A stretch of 59,919 nucleotides of DNA from Takakia lepidozioides (Eukaryota; Streptophyta; Takakiopsida; Takakiales; Takakiaceae): contig CM060731.1 of the NCBI GenBank assembly GCA_030704615.1, forward strand, positions 81,078,756-81,138,674, read 5' to 3'. The position numbers and the translations under genes were made by a program. Below the pieces are notes generated by a model, which made no database searches, was not told where the DNA came from, and saw only the letters and a program-made list of their open reading frames with translations. Below, piece by piece: positions 18,696 to 28,557 of this stretch. Position 1 is the first letter of the stretch; each line of letters opens with the position of its first letter.

Positions 18696-18712
18696 CTCGA
18701 GAGAGATGAGCT
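18696..18712 (+). promoter_or_regulatory. Putative self-priming primer binding site
   Basis: CTCGAGAGAGATGAGCT starts at the first base after the terminal repeat, where a retrotransposon primer binding site belongs. It does not match the usual TGG-initial tRNA-complementary sites. It is fully complementary to 18494-18510 inside the repeat. In Tf1/sushi-type elements the 5' end of the mRNA folds onto exactly this position and is cleaved to prime minus-strand synthesis. Confidence 0.55.
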
Positions 18713-21316
18713 CTTACCTGTGAGTGCAAGGTAGGAGTTGAGGGTTAGCACTTGTACGATTACCTGTGTGTAAGTAGTGCTTGGTTTTAGAAGCTTAGAA
18801 AAAAAAAAAAAAACAAAATATGCAGGTTTCGATCAGCGTTGGTTCTGGCATGAGGCCGCCGGGCATGATGGAGCTACACTGCATGGAAGCAGCCTTCGTT
18901 TTGGTCGGTGAGGAGACATCGTGAGGCAGTACGCAGGCTGGTGGAGTGCATGGGTAAAGGATGCCAGAGCTGCGTAGTGGAGTGCGCCAACCCCGCTCTC
19001 CACCACAGGTGCCAGCAGTAGCTGCTGCATACCCTGAGGCCGCTCCCACCAGATGAGCCACTCCCCGGTGGCGCACAGTTGGTGCAACAGAGGAGGTTGC
19101 TCCAGTGCGAGATCATGTCAGAACGCGCGCTGCGAAGAGGCAGTGGTTGTTGTGACTAGGGTTGGGAGTTGAGGTAAGGGTACTGGGAGTGGGCGTGCCG
19201 CAAAGCAGACTCGGAATACAAAGGCTGTTGCTCAACCCAGGGCAGCCCCTGCACCAAAGCAGAGGGACTTAGGGAGGGCCAAGCAGGTTTCGTCCAAATC
19301 TCACTCCTCGGAGCAGCGGCGGTCTCAAGATCATTGTATTGCTGAAGACGACGTTGAAGCAGACTTAGATCTAGAGGAGAATAGAGCAGAGGAGTAGCAG
19401 GGGAGAAGTGTGACGCAGGCTTTCAACGCTGTCGGTGCCCATCAGCTTGTGAATTGCTGCTTCGGCCTCTGCTTGTGGAAGCAGTGCTGGTGTGAATGGG
19501 GGCTGCTAAGTGCTTTTACTGCAGGAATCTGAAGCATTTCATGCCTATGGTGAGGCCTTACGAAGATTTTGCAGCCTGATTCCAGGCCTAATTGCCATGT
19601 GCATTGGCGGCTATGTCTTCACACTGGAAATGTGGCTGGAATTGAATGAATCCAGGGTGTTTTGATGCTTCTGGACCTGCACATTGAGGGCTATGCAGCC
19701 TGGCATCTGAAATTTAGGCCTGATTACCAGGCTTTTCATGCGCAAGTGCGGCTGGTTTCCCTTACCTTTGGACTGGATCCCCAGATGTAAGGGGGCTGGT
19801 GATGAAGCCATTCCAGCTCCTCCTGATGCTGAGTCGACTGATGAAGAAGAGGCTGTGGGCAGCCCTGCTCCTTCCACTTGCTTCCTAGTTCTCTGCAGCT
19901 CCATTCGGTGGTTCCAATCTCCCACACCGAACCAAGGGCTAGCGAAATAGAGGCAGCGACTGGGAAGGCTGAGCAGAACCAGGAGCTGGTAGGAGCTGAC
20001 GGGCATCTCTGCTGCATGGTTTTGGAGATTGACGAGCATGCAAGCTGCTCATGTGCAACCCTTTGATCAGGTATTGGACCAAAACTTGCGATGGACTGAG
20101 TGCCCACCCTGGATGGCCTGTTTGGCATCCATAATTGTTTCCCCTGCGAGATATGAAGCCAATGTTGTAGGGGCTTACTGGCATGACCAAATCGTGGATC
20201 GACAAAAGGGCTCGGAAATCAGCTGCATGAACTAAGAATTCACCGCTACTTGACTACGTTTTCTGTTCACGATACCAGTGCCTTATGCGATGAGATCCGG
20301 TTTACTGGAGGACGAGGGGATTGCTACTGTCTGTCCTACACAGTAAGCAGCCATTGTGTTTGTAAGAGCATGACACTAGAAAATGGCTATGGATGAAAGA
20401 TGTTTGGTATTCACCTCCAATCTGAGGTGAGTCCTTCCACAAATTCATGACCTGAATGGGAGCAGCGAATGGGGCAGTAGTGAATGGGAGTTCAAGTAGA
20501 GCCAGCGGCTGGAGAGCATGAGAGTGGGAGACTGTGGACCCACCAGGTGACACTTGGTGTATGAGCGGGATATGAGCTGAAGGGGCCCAGCTCACTACAC
20601 GACCTGCTCGGTCTATGTTTACAATCCAAAACTTGAGGGCAGCCTGTGCCAACTCCATGTAAAGGCTTACACAATCAGTGATAGCAGATCTGTTGTTGCC
20701 ACCTTGAAAAATCAACACGCTTGAAGGGCTGTAAGCGTTCTTGATCAAGCTAGTTAGCTCTGGTGCTTTCCGGGGTTGCATTGTAAGTGCTCCTGCTTTT
20801 GTTGGGAATATTGGTGCAAAGGATTAAGGCTCGGCATAGCTACGGATCTCGACTGGAGGAGAGCAGGTCACTGGTAACCAAGAGCTGTGGGGGGTGCATT
20901 TGTAAACACAACTGAAATCCTGATAGGGCACGTGGCCAGGGAACCTAGGATGCCATATAGAACTTAGGGAACCGGGAACCAGTTACCAGACATTTTGGGT
21001 GTAACTTTAAATTGTTAAACTTGAAAACCTTTTAAAAAAAAAAAAAAAAAAAAAAAAACCCTTTTTGATCTAATTTAAATGATTTAAAGCCAAAGTGGTC
21101 ATATCTTTGTCAAATGGACTCTGTTTGACTCTGTTTTTGGGGGGATGGCTGCAGAAAGGGGAAATCTACCTACCTAGACCTGGTTTCTGTTTTTGGGACT
21201 CTGCTAAAAATCTATGGAATTTTTAGAGTGTGAGTGTGCCATAAAATATCCACAATCCTGTTTCTAGAACCTGTGCTGGCCTATATGAGAGACAAACCTG
21301 TGGATGTACTCCCTGT
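18713..21316. other. Leader of copy 1 with decayed coding stretches
   Basis: A15 at about 18799 and A27 at about 21030 are homopolymers. Plus-strand stretches at about 19172-19397 (basic, then acidic before TAG), 19526-19660, 19800-19890 (Pro/Glu-rich) and 19940-20063 look like parts of a broken gene, but I do not recognise it. On the minus strand, 20781-20302 is a 159-codon ORF without recognisable motifs. None of this is present in copy 2, so it may be cargo or nested debris. Confidence 0.35.
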
Positions 21317-22066
21317 ATGGCTGGGGGAAATGAGGACGTAATTGAAGGGCAGGTCTCTTCTCTTAGCCTGTGCACACAAGGGGACAGGATTTATGTTTCC
21401 CAAGGAACTCAGACTGATTTGAGTGGAGAACAGTTGGACGAGTTGATTGCATACTGGGAGTCAGGCATTAGCAGTAGACAACAGACTGCTGTAGTTGGCA
21501 TTGAGGGCCTCAATATCGCCTTGGACAGTCAGAACTCTGTTGGAGCCAGCAGTTCTGCAGCTGTAGGTGAAATACCAAAGTGGGTGAAAGCTAGGCTTGG
21601 AACACAGCCAAAGACAGCCCCGGGGACCAAGGTGTTCAGCCACAAGGCCGTGGTGTACTGGAGCAGAGGAGCAGGAGCTGCACAAGTTTGTGCAATTAGA
21701 CAGTGTTGCAGACGGACACGCTCTGCACAAGGCAACCACGAGCGGGGGTTCATTAGCGAGGACAAGTTTGTTCTGTTTGAAGGCGATGCAGTCATCCGCA
21801 ATGAAGACACCCGCAACCGTCTCAAAGCTTTCGAGTTGAGAGACTATCAGACCCTACCTTTGTTTTCTTTAGTGTTCAGTGAGCGGGAGATAGGGGAGTA
21901 CTGCTTTGTCTCTACCTGGCAGAAAGAGGAGGAGGGTTGGTTAGAGCGAGCTACTGTAGCTTGGGACAAGGTTAGTGGCAGGTTTCTGGACATAGATATA
22001 CCTCCTACACCTTACCATCAAGCAGAGCGAGGTACTTTGAGAGAAGTCTGGAAGTTGATAGCATAG
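21317..22066 (+). CDS. Leader ORF of copy 1, unknown function
   Basis: A 249-codon ORF starting with ATG and ending TAG lies about 520 bp upstream of the gag frame in the same direction. I do not recognise it. It is acidic and has no membrane segment or zinc motif. The stretch around 21650-21740 reads better in the next frame (EEQELHKFVQLDS), before the original frame resumes at GFISEDKF, so two compensating indels may be present. Copy 2 lacks it. It could be an extra ORF of the element or an upstream exon of gag, since gag has no AUG near its conserved start. Confidence 0.4.
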   Translation: MAGGNEDVIEGQVSSLSLCTQGDRIYVSQGTQTDLSGEQLDELIAYWESGISSRQQTAVVGIEGLNIALDSQNSVGASSSAAVGEIPKWVKARLGTQPKTAPGTKVFSHKAVVYWSRGAGAAQVCAIRQCCRRTRSAQGNHERGFISEDKFVLFEGDAVIRNEDTRNRLKAFELRDYQTLPLFSLVFSEREIGEYCFVSTWQKEEEGWLERATVAWDKVSGRFLDIDIPPTPYHQAERGTLREVWKLIA

Positions 22067-22578
22067 ATCAGGGTTAGATCTTGCTTGGGCGGGCTTCTAT
22101 TCTTCCCCTCCATCTCTGTACTATTTTCATTACCTTGTACTTGTAGTTGCCAAAGCCTCTCTTGGTGGAGGCCAGTCAGTCCGGGGTTTTGGGCTGGGAT
22201 ATTCTGCAGGATCAGCGTTGCTGCTGGATTTTGGTGTGGGGGTGTTGATGTTTTGATTTCTTGTGTTTGGATCCCCCCAACACCTGCATGCTTGACTGTG
22301 CGCCATGTTGGTTTTGTGTGGGCGCTTGCTTTCATAGGGATTAGGCCGGATTTGATCACCGGTCAATCCTAGAGTATGCTGTCGGTGGTGAGGCTGGAGT
22401 GATGACCAGCAAGACCACCAGTGTTTCTTCTATGGTGAGGCTGGGTTGATGACCAGCCAACCATAGGAGTTCTTGCGGTGGATGCAGGTGCAGGTGCCCT
22501 GAGCCATTGGGATATGACCCTTAGACTGCAACAGGTGCCCACCCGTGTCACTATTAGATTAGTACTAGAGCCTTATAG

Positions 22579-25500
22579 TGTCACGTGGAGGAGGTGCACA
22601 TTGTGAGTGTCATTACGGAGTTACCCAAGGGTTTTGAGGGGAGTACGGCTACAAGCAGTGACAGTGAGAGTGGGTTCACAAGACGAGGTATTCGGTTCAG
22701 ACCACCTTCACCGCCACCCTCAACTACTGTAGCGTCAGACACAGACTCGGAGGCTTCATCAACAGGTGTGCACTTTCATTCGCCATTGTTGTGGGACGAC
22801 ATGGAGGTGATGTATGGAGCTACCAAGGGGCCTCGTAGGTACTCTGGAGCTGTGGGCACAATCGAGTTGGATGACTTTATCCAGGAGTTCGACAGCTGGT
22901 GTGATTTGCAGCAGATGCGCAATCCACAGCTATTCACCCCATTCATGGCGTGGAAGGGACTGTTCCAGCATTTGGAAGGCCCGCCTATGGACGATTACCA
23001 CGAGTTCAGGCGAGGACATGAAGCAGAGATTGAGGAGTGGAGGATGTATTGGTCACCTGACTACGTCTCCATTACTCGAGGCACGACGCGACCAGTAGCT
23101 GCATCAGTACCAATAGCTCCCACTGCCAGCACTAGTAGTGGAGCAAGTAGTGCTGGTACTTCTGAAGGTAGTACCAGTTCAAAAGGTGCTACTACTTCTC
23201 CTGCCACGACTACAACACATTTGCCAAGATTCAACCCGGTGGTGGAGTTCTTCCAGGAGTTGCGGAGGAACTACCAAGGTGTACGGACAGAGAAGCTGCG
23301 AAGTTTGCAAGACTTCCAGCGCAAACCCAATGAGAGCCTGCGAGAGGCGTACACTCGTATGAGGCGCTTGATAAGTGTGACCCAAGGGGTTACTGAAGCT
23401 CAGGCAATCCAGTTTTGGTATGGAATTCTGGACAAGGAGCTCAAGAGAAGGGTGCGAGATGCAACCCTGTTACAAGCAGCCCAACCCACATTAGCAGATG
23501 TGTTTCTGCTGGCTGAGCGGATTGAGCTCAACATGGTGGAGGAGCGAGTTATTACAATTGGATTTGGTAAGGACATGCCTGTACGGGGCACAGCTGTCAG
23601 CCCACAAACACAAGGGACTGCCCAACAGCGTGGTCAGGGGGGCAAGGTTGCCCAGCCCAAGTTCCATGGAGCTTACAGGGGACCTCAGGTGCAGAGGCCC
23701 GTGGCATCTTTTGCAGGCCAACAGCAACCAGGGGTGATATGTTGGACATGTGGAGGACCCCATGTCAAGAGAGATTGCCCAGAGAGTGGCAGAAGGCCGG
23801 CACAAGCACAGCCTGCACAGTTGCAGTGTGGGCATTGTGGCAAGTATGGGCATGGAGATGCCCAGTGTTATGACTTGCATCCTGAGTTGCGCCCAGGCCA
23901 GTTCCAAGGGAACAATGGTGGCCGGGGGCGAGGTGGACCAGCCCAGAGAGGACAAGGTGGTCGGGCACGAGGTGCAGGCCAAGGGCAAGCTCAACATGGC
24001 CAAGGACGCGGAGGTCAGGGCGTTGATCAAGGCATGGCCAACCGGCTTCAGCAGCTAGAGCAGAGGCTCGCTGCCATGGCTATAGCTCAGGCGGTACCGG
24101 CTCCCAGGCGGGATGGTCCACCTCCTGCTCCTGAGGGAGGAGATATGGGAGGCATGGGATTTATGTGCGGAGCAGCACTACCACTAGAGCAGGTGGAGTC
24201 TGCTGCAGCCGTGACTCGAAAAGCAGCACGAGTTCTTGAGCCACGAGGTGCAGAGGTGGAATTGGATCCACAGCGTGGGGAGGCAAGCCGTCAGGTGAGG
24301 CTTCCCCAGTCATTCACATTGGCGGAGACAGCGTCAACGCCATCCATGGCACCTAGTTCTCGCCCGACTGTTACCGAGGCGGAGGTTACTATGCCATTGG
24401 GGAGAGCTACACGTGCAGCACTGACACCTGCTACCAAGGCTAGTGCAGCCGGTGTGTTATTGGGAGCAGCCACCTCTGTGTGTCAAGCCCCATTGTTCTC
24501 GGCAACCATGATTGCGATGCCGCAGGTGAGGCCAGCTGCAGTGTTCAGACTAGCAGCAACACTCTGTGAGAGTGGGGAGGTCACTTTATCTTCTGCGGAG
24601 TTAGTGGAAGGTGTAGTGGCAGAGGGATCCTCGGATTTGAGGGTCAAGACTGCCACGGCTGCGCCCTGGCAAGCTGCAGCTGCCAGGTTGACGGAGCTGC
24701 CAGCTAGGCCAGCCATTGAGCGCGCCATGGTGACATCTGGAGTTGTCTTGTTAGACAACCAGGGAGGCATTTTCACTTTGAGTGGACCGGCAGGCAAGAA
24801 GTACCGGCCACTGCGGGTCTTGTTGGACTCAGGAGCTCAGCCACTGATGTTGGGCAGAGCTGCTATTGCAGGTTTGGGCCTCATGGAGGCGGATATGGAG
24901 CCTTGTCCTTTCCAGATACAGACATCTCTGGGAGGATCAGAGCAGGCTCGCGGCATGACACGGCATCAGTTGGCTATTAGACTGCAGCCGGATCATCCTG
25001 TAGATGGCTCAGTGATGCGAGCCAAGGCCATTGTGACAGACGCGGTCTCTTACGATGTCCTCGTTGGTGGGGCAGTGTTATACCCCATGGGCTTCACCCT
25101 GGATTTCTGGGAGGAGTCAGCATCCTACAGGCCTGGATGGCAGTCAGGGGATGGTCGCCGTGCACAGCTCCCTGTGACATTCATTGGGGGTATTGCAGCT
25201 GCTCAGCGGGGCAAGATGCCAACACTAGCCGCCTTCACAGCTGCAGTCAGCTGGCCTGGAGAGTTGCTGGAAGGCAATGCCCATGCAGAGGATGTGCCAC
25301 CTCCAGCAGAGCAGGATGACATGCATGGTACGGCGGAGTTGCCCGCCATGGTTGCTCACACTCCGTTGTGGGGTACGAGCAAGGATTTGCAGCACGCTGC
25401 TGATGGACGGCTGCAACAAGCTTGGTTAGAAGCTTTTGTACCGTCAGGAGAGGAGGAGAGTGTGGTGATTGTACCAGGGCCACCTCAGTTGTCGCCATTG

Positions 25501-26787
25501 GACACCACACCTCTTGTGTGGCAGCGACCGGATGAAGGCATATGTCTTCTGGACTTATTTGGCGGGATCAGCACTGGATTGGCTGCAGTGCTGCAGGCAG
25601 GTGTACGAGTTCGACGTTACCTGTATGTGGAGAGGGATGAGACTGCACGACGCGTCTCACTGCGCCATGTTGCTCAGATGGTGCAGCAGCATCCTGAGTT
25701 GTTGCCGGTGTCTGCAGTTCGTGGATATCAGCAGGCCTTGCCAGCAGACATTGCGTTGCTGGGGGCGCAGGATTTGGAGCGGGTTGGCTCCATTGATCTG
25801 GTAGTGGCAGGTTGGCCCTGCCAAGGGCATTCATCAGCCGGGCATGGCAATGGATTGCGAGACTCGAGGACGGGTCTGTTTTGGGAGATGGTGCGGATTT
25901 TGCGCCACTTGCAGCTTCATCAGGCTGTATCTCCGGCATACATCTTGGAGAATGTGCCACTGATGGGTGATTCTCGGGCCAGGGTGATGGCCAGTGTGCA
26001 TCAAGTCCGGTCGTGGCTTGGGTCAGCAGTATTGCTGGATGCAGCTGCACTGGGGTCACGGGCTCATCGTCCACGACTATGGTGGACTAACTTGATGCCA
26101 CCCGCACTGCTCAAGCGTGCATTTGATGGGGTGCATCGGCCAGCACACCTCACCGTGGATGGCATTTTGGACACAGGAAGGCAGTCTCAACGTGTGAGAC
26201 ACGATGACCGTTCGCCTTTGGCAGTGGTCAACAGAGTGGGTCAACCACGAGCAGCATTACCTACACTGCTCAGCTTCCCAGGATCCCATGCTTTTCGGGA
26301 TGGTGGACCTGGCCTCCTGTGGGATGCTCAGTTGCAACAGTTAGTGGAGCCTAATGCCGACGAGCGAGAGCGGGCTATGGGGTTTTCCACTGGGACCACG
26401 GCGGTGCCTTCCCTTTCTGAGGCATCACGTCGTCAGGTGTTGGGGCAAGCAATGGATCTCAATTGCTTGACCTGGATTGTCAGCTTGGCTATGGCTGAGC
26501 AACGTAGAGTGCGGAGTGCACTTCCCTTGATGGTCTCTCTGCCTACCGAGACGGTACAGGCAGCGAGTGGGGGCGAGCCGGTGAGGACCACGAGGTGTAG
26601 ACATCCATGGCACATGTGGGAGGTGCTCGAGGTTCAGAGGGAGTTGGCAGCGAAGGCAGCTGTGATGGATGAGGTTGGGGATTCTTCTCGGGATGAGGAG
26701 GTTCTCAATGATGAGATGATGGGGCAGGATGAGGCCTTGTCATTGACTGAGCAGGAAGGGGGTACTGCTCAAGAGGTTGCAGCATAG
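22579..26787 (+). CDS. Gag - zinc knuckles - protease - C5 DNA methyltransferase polyprotein
   Basis: The frame is open from 22579 to TAG 26785-26787. The first in-frame ATG is 22801, yet conserved protein (TRRG-RFRPPSPP, shared with copy 2) lies upstream of it, so a non-AUG start or splicing from upstream is likely. Counting residues from 22585: gag of the retrotransposon type (about 90-320); CCHC knuckles near 386 and 414; RGG-rich tract (440-480); retropepsin with LLDSGAQ (Asp748); then at about 980-1300 a complete C5-methyltransferase fold. That fold has LLDLFGGISTG (motif I), VAGWPCQG (motif IV with catalytic Cys), YILENVP (VI), RAHRPRLW (VIII), ERAMGF (IX) and RRQVLGQAMD (X). The layout, especially AHRPRLWW and the motif IX-X spacing, resembles DNMT3/DRM more than DNMT1. 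The domain sits between protease and RT. The fusion is seen directly; enzymatic activity is inferred from intact motifs. Confidence 0.9.
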   Translation, partial: CHVEEVHIVSVITELPKGFEGSTATSSDSESGFTRRGIRFRPPSPPPSTTVASDTDSEASSTGVHFHSPLLWDDMEVMYGATKGPRRYSGAVGTIELDDFIQEFDSWCDLQQMRNPQLFTPFMAWKGLFQHLEGPPMDDYHEFRRGHEAEIEEWRMYWSPDYVSITRGTTRPVAASVPIAPTASTSSGASSAGTSEGSTSSKGATTSPATTTTHLPRFNPVVEFFQELRRNYQGVRTEKLRSLQDFQRKPNESLREAYTRMRRLISVTQGVTEAQAIQFWYGILDKELKRRVRDATLLQAAQPTLADVFLLAERIELNMVEERVITIGFGKDMPVRGTAVSPQTQGTAQQRGQGGKVAQPKFHGAYRGPQVQRPVASFAGQQQPGVICWTCGGPHVKRDCPESGRRPAQAQPAQLQCGHCGKYGHGDAQCYDLHPELRPGQFQGNNGGRGRGGPAQRGQGGRARGAGQGQAQHGQGRGGQGVDQGMANRLQQLEQRLAAMAIAQAVPAPRRDGPPPAPEGGDMGGMGFMCGAALPLEQVESAAAVTRKAARVLEPRGAEVELDPQRGEASRQVRLPQSFTLAETASTPSMAPSSRPTVTEAEVTMPLGRATRAALTPATKASAAGVLLGAATSVCQAPLFSATMIAMPQVRPAAVFRLAATLCESGEVTLSSAELVEGVVAEGSSDLRVKTATAAPWQAAAARLTELPARPAIERAMVTSGVVLLDNQGGIFTLSGPAGKKYRPLRVLLDSGAQPLMLGRAAIAGLGLMEADMEPCPFQIQTSLGGSEQARGMTRHQLAIRLQPDHPVDGSVMRAKAIVTDAVSYDVLVGGAVLYPMGFTLDFWEESASYRPGWQSGDGRRAQLPVTFIGGIAAAQRGKMPTLAAFTAAVSWPGELLEGNAHAEDVPPPAEQDDMHGTAELPAMVAHTPLWGTSKDLQHAADGRLQQAWLEAFVPSGEEESVVIVPGPPQLSPLDTTPLVWQRPDEGICLLDLFGGISTGLAAVLQAGVRVRRYLYVERDETARRVSLRHVAQMVQQHPELLPVSAVRGYQQALPADIALLGAQDLERVGSIDLVVAGWPCQGHSSAGHGNGLRDSRTGLFWEMVRILRHLQLHQAVSPAYILENVPLMGDSRARVMASVHQVRSWLGSAVLLDAAALGSRAHRPRLWWTNLMPPALLKRAFDGVHRPAHLTVDGILDTGRQSQRVRHDDRSPLAVVNRVGQPRAALPTLLSFPGSHAFRDGGPGLLWDAQLQQLVEPNADERERAMGFSTGTTAVPSLSEASRRQVLGQAMDLNCLTWIVSLAMAEQRRVRSALPLMVSLPTETVQAASGGEPVRTTRCRHPWHMWEVLEVQRELAAKAAVMDEVGDSSRDEEVLNDEMMGQDEALSLTEQEGGTAQEVAA

Positions 26788-26793
26788 CAACCA
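26785..26793 (+). promoter_or_regulatory. Candidate stop-codon readthrough site
   Basis: TAG is followed by CAACCA, which fits the CARYYA context of tobamovirus-type leaky UAG codons. The same reading frame continues without another stop into RT (26788-28557). Copy 2 keeps TAG at 55618-55620. The site would set the gag-methyltransferase to pol ratio. Confidence 0.6.
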
Positions 26794-28557
26794 CGGGACG
26801 CGTCCTCTATCTCTAAGCCCACTGGACTTAAGGTTGCAGTTACGGAGGACAATTGGGAGCCTGATATTGGACCCATTGTCACCGGAGGAGAGAGACAACG
26901 TATACGGCGGTTCCTGAGGGCTTACAGGAATTGCTTTGCCTTCAGTTTGAAGGACTTGGGAGCACTGAAGGGTCAAGAGATCCGTATTGAGTTGGCCACT
27001 GACACGCCAATCTTTCGGAGACCCTATAGATACAGTGACATGGAGAGGTCTTTGATTCAGATGAGGACTCAAGATCTCTGGGAGGCAGGTTTGGTGGAGC
27101 TCTCTGGTGGAGAGTATGCTTCAGCCACAGTGATGCCAGCTAAGAAGGATGTCTATGGCAATTGGACGGAGAGACGTATGTGCGGTGATTACCGGCCTGT
27201 AAATCGTCAGACCAAGTCCGATAGGTATGCCATGCCAACACCAGAGGAGATCTTTGATGCCATTGGGCATTCCAAGGTCTTTAGCACGTTGGATTTACGA
27301 TCCGGATATCACCAGTTGCCGATCAAGGAGGCGGATAAGCAAAAGACGGCATTCTGGGGGATCAATGAGCACGGGAAGGATTGCCTATACCAGTGGCGGT
27401 TCTTACCATTTGGGCTTAAAAACGCTCCCGCTGAGTTTCAAAGAGTCATGGACAGGATTCTAGCAGGGGTGGAGTTTGCTCGGTGCTACATAGATGACAT
27501 CATCATCTTTAGTGCTACGGTGGAGGAGCATGAGAGACACCTTCAGGGGGTATTTGAGCGCTTGAGGACGCACGGATTGAAGTTACATCCGGGCAAGTGC
27601 AAGTTTTTCCACAACCAGATTGAGTATCTGGGTCACATGATATATCCTGGAGGATTGGGGGTACAGCAGACTAAGGTAGAGTCCATTGCACAGGTTCCAC
27701 GCCCCACGGATGTGAGCCGAGTTCGAGCTTTCATGGGGTTAGCAAACTATTACAGACGGTTTGTTAAGGGATTTAGTGCCATTGCAAAGGCTCTAACCAA
27801 GCTGACCAAGGTGGACCAGGAGTGGCAGTGGGAAGATGAGCAAGAACAAGCTTTTCAAGAGCTCAAGGCGAGGTTGACCTCGGCGCCCATCTTGAGACGA
27901 CCTATCAGGGGGCGTCCTTTTCAGCTGCATACAGATTGGAGCATGCTGGGGCTTGGAGCGGTGCTCACACAGGTGGATGATGAGGGAAGAGAGTTCGTAG
28001 TGGCTTATGCTAGCCGCTCGAACAATGCTGCAGAGTCTAAGTATAGCTCATATGAGGGAGAATGCTTAGCTGCAGTGTGGGCCGTGGCACACTTCAGGTG
28101 CTATTTATACGGCAATCTCTTCACCCTTGTCACGGATCACCAACCACTCAAGTGGTTGATGGAGTCAGACAAGCTTACGGGGAAGCTTGCACGGTGGGCA
28201 CTCATCCTTCAAGAGTATGACTTTCAGGTGGTGCATCGACCGGGTTTGGTCAATCGAAATGCAGATGGGTTGAGTCGCAATCCATGCACGAGCCAGCAGG
28301 ATGACACTGGAGCTCGGTGGCATGGTGAGACGGACGAGGAGATGGTGCCCGGATGGCATGCATCTGCATTTCTGTGTATCTTGGCAGCGGAAGGCCAGGT
28401 TGGACCTACAACAGGGATGACTGTAGATCAAGTGTCTGAGGACCCTGAGGCCAGCAATGAGCAGGGTGGCGCCAAAGATATACATGAGGATTCAGTTGTG
28501 TTGGACTACCTCCGCAGTGGAGACACGGCAGCCAATATGACTGCCAAGGAGAGGGAT
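26788..28557 (+). CDS. Pol: reverse transcriptase and RNase H
   Basis: This continues the gag frame after UAG. An N-terminal linker (FLRAYRNCFAF, the usual gypsy pre-RT motif) is followed by RT with STLDLRSGYHQ, PFGLKNAPAEFQRVM and YIDDIII (catalytic Asp pair at 27493-27498). RNase H follows, with LHTDWS, SYEGECLA and TDHQPLKW. The order and motifs are those of Ty3/gypsy RT. At 28557/28558 one base is missing compared with copy 2 (GGATGGATCC against GGATCGGATCC). The frame then runs into an unrelated tail and stops at 28632. This copy therefore cannot make an RT-integrase fusion without frameshifting or error correction. Confidence 0.88.

Noticed and set aside
20302-20781. Minus-strand 159-codon ORF as an SGNH-type hydrolase
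   Set aside because: A weak GGNN resemblance only. No Ser or His catalytic blocks are visible.
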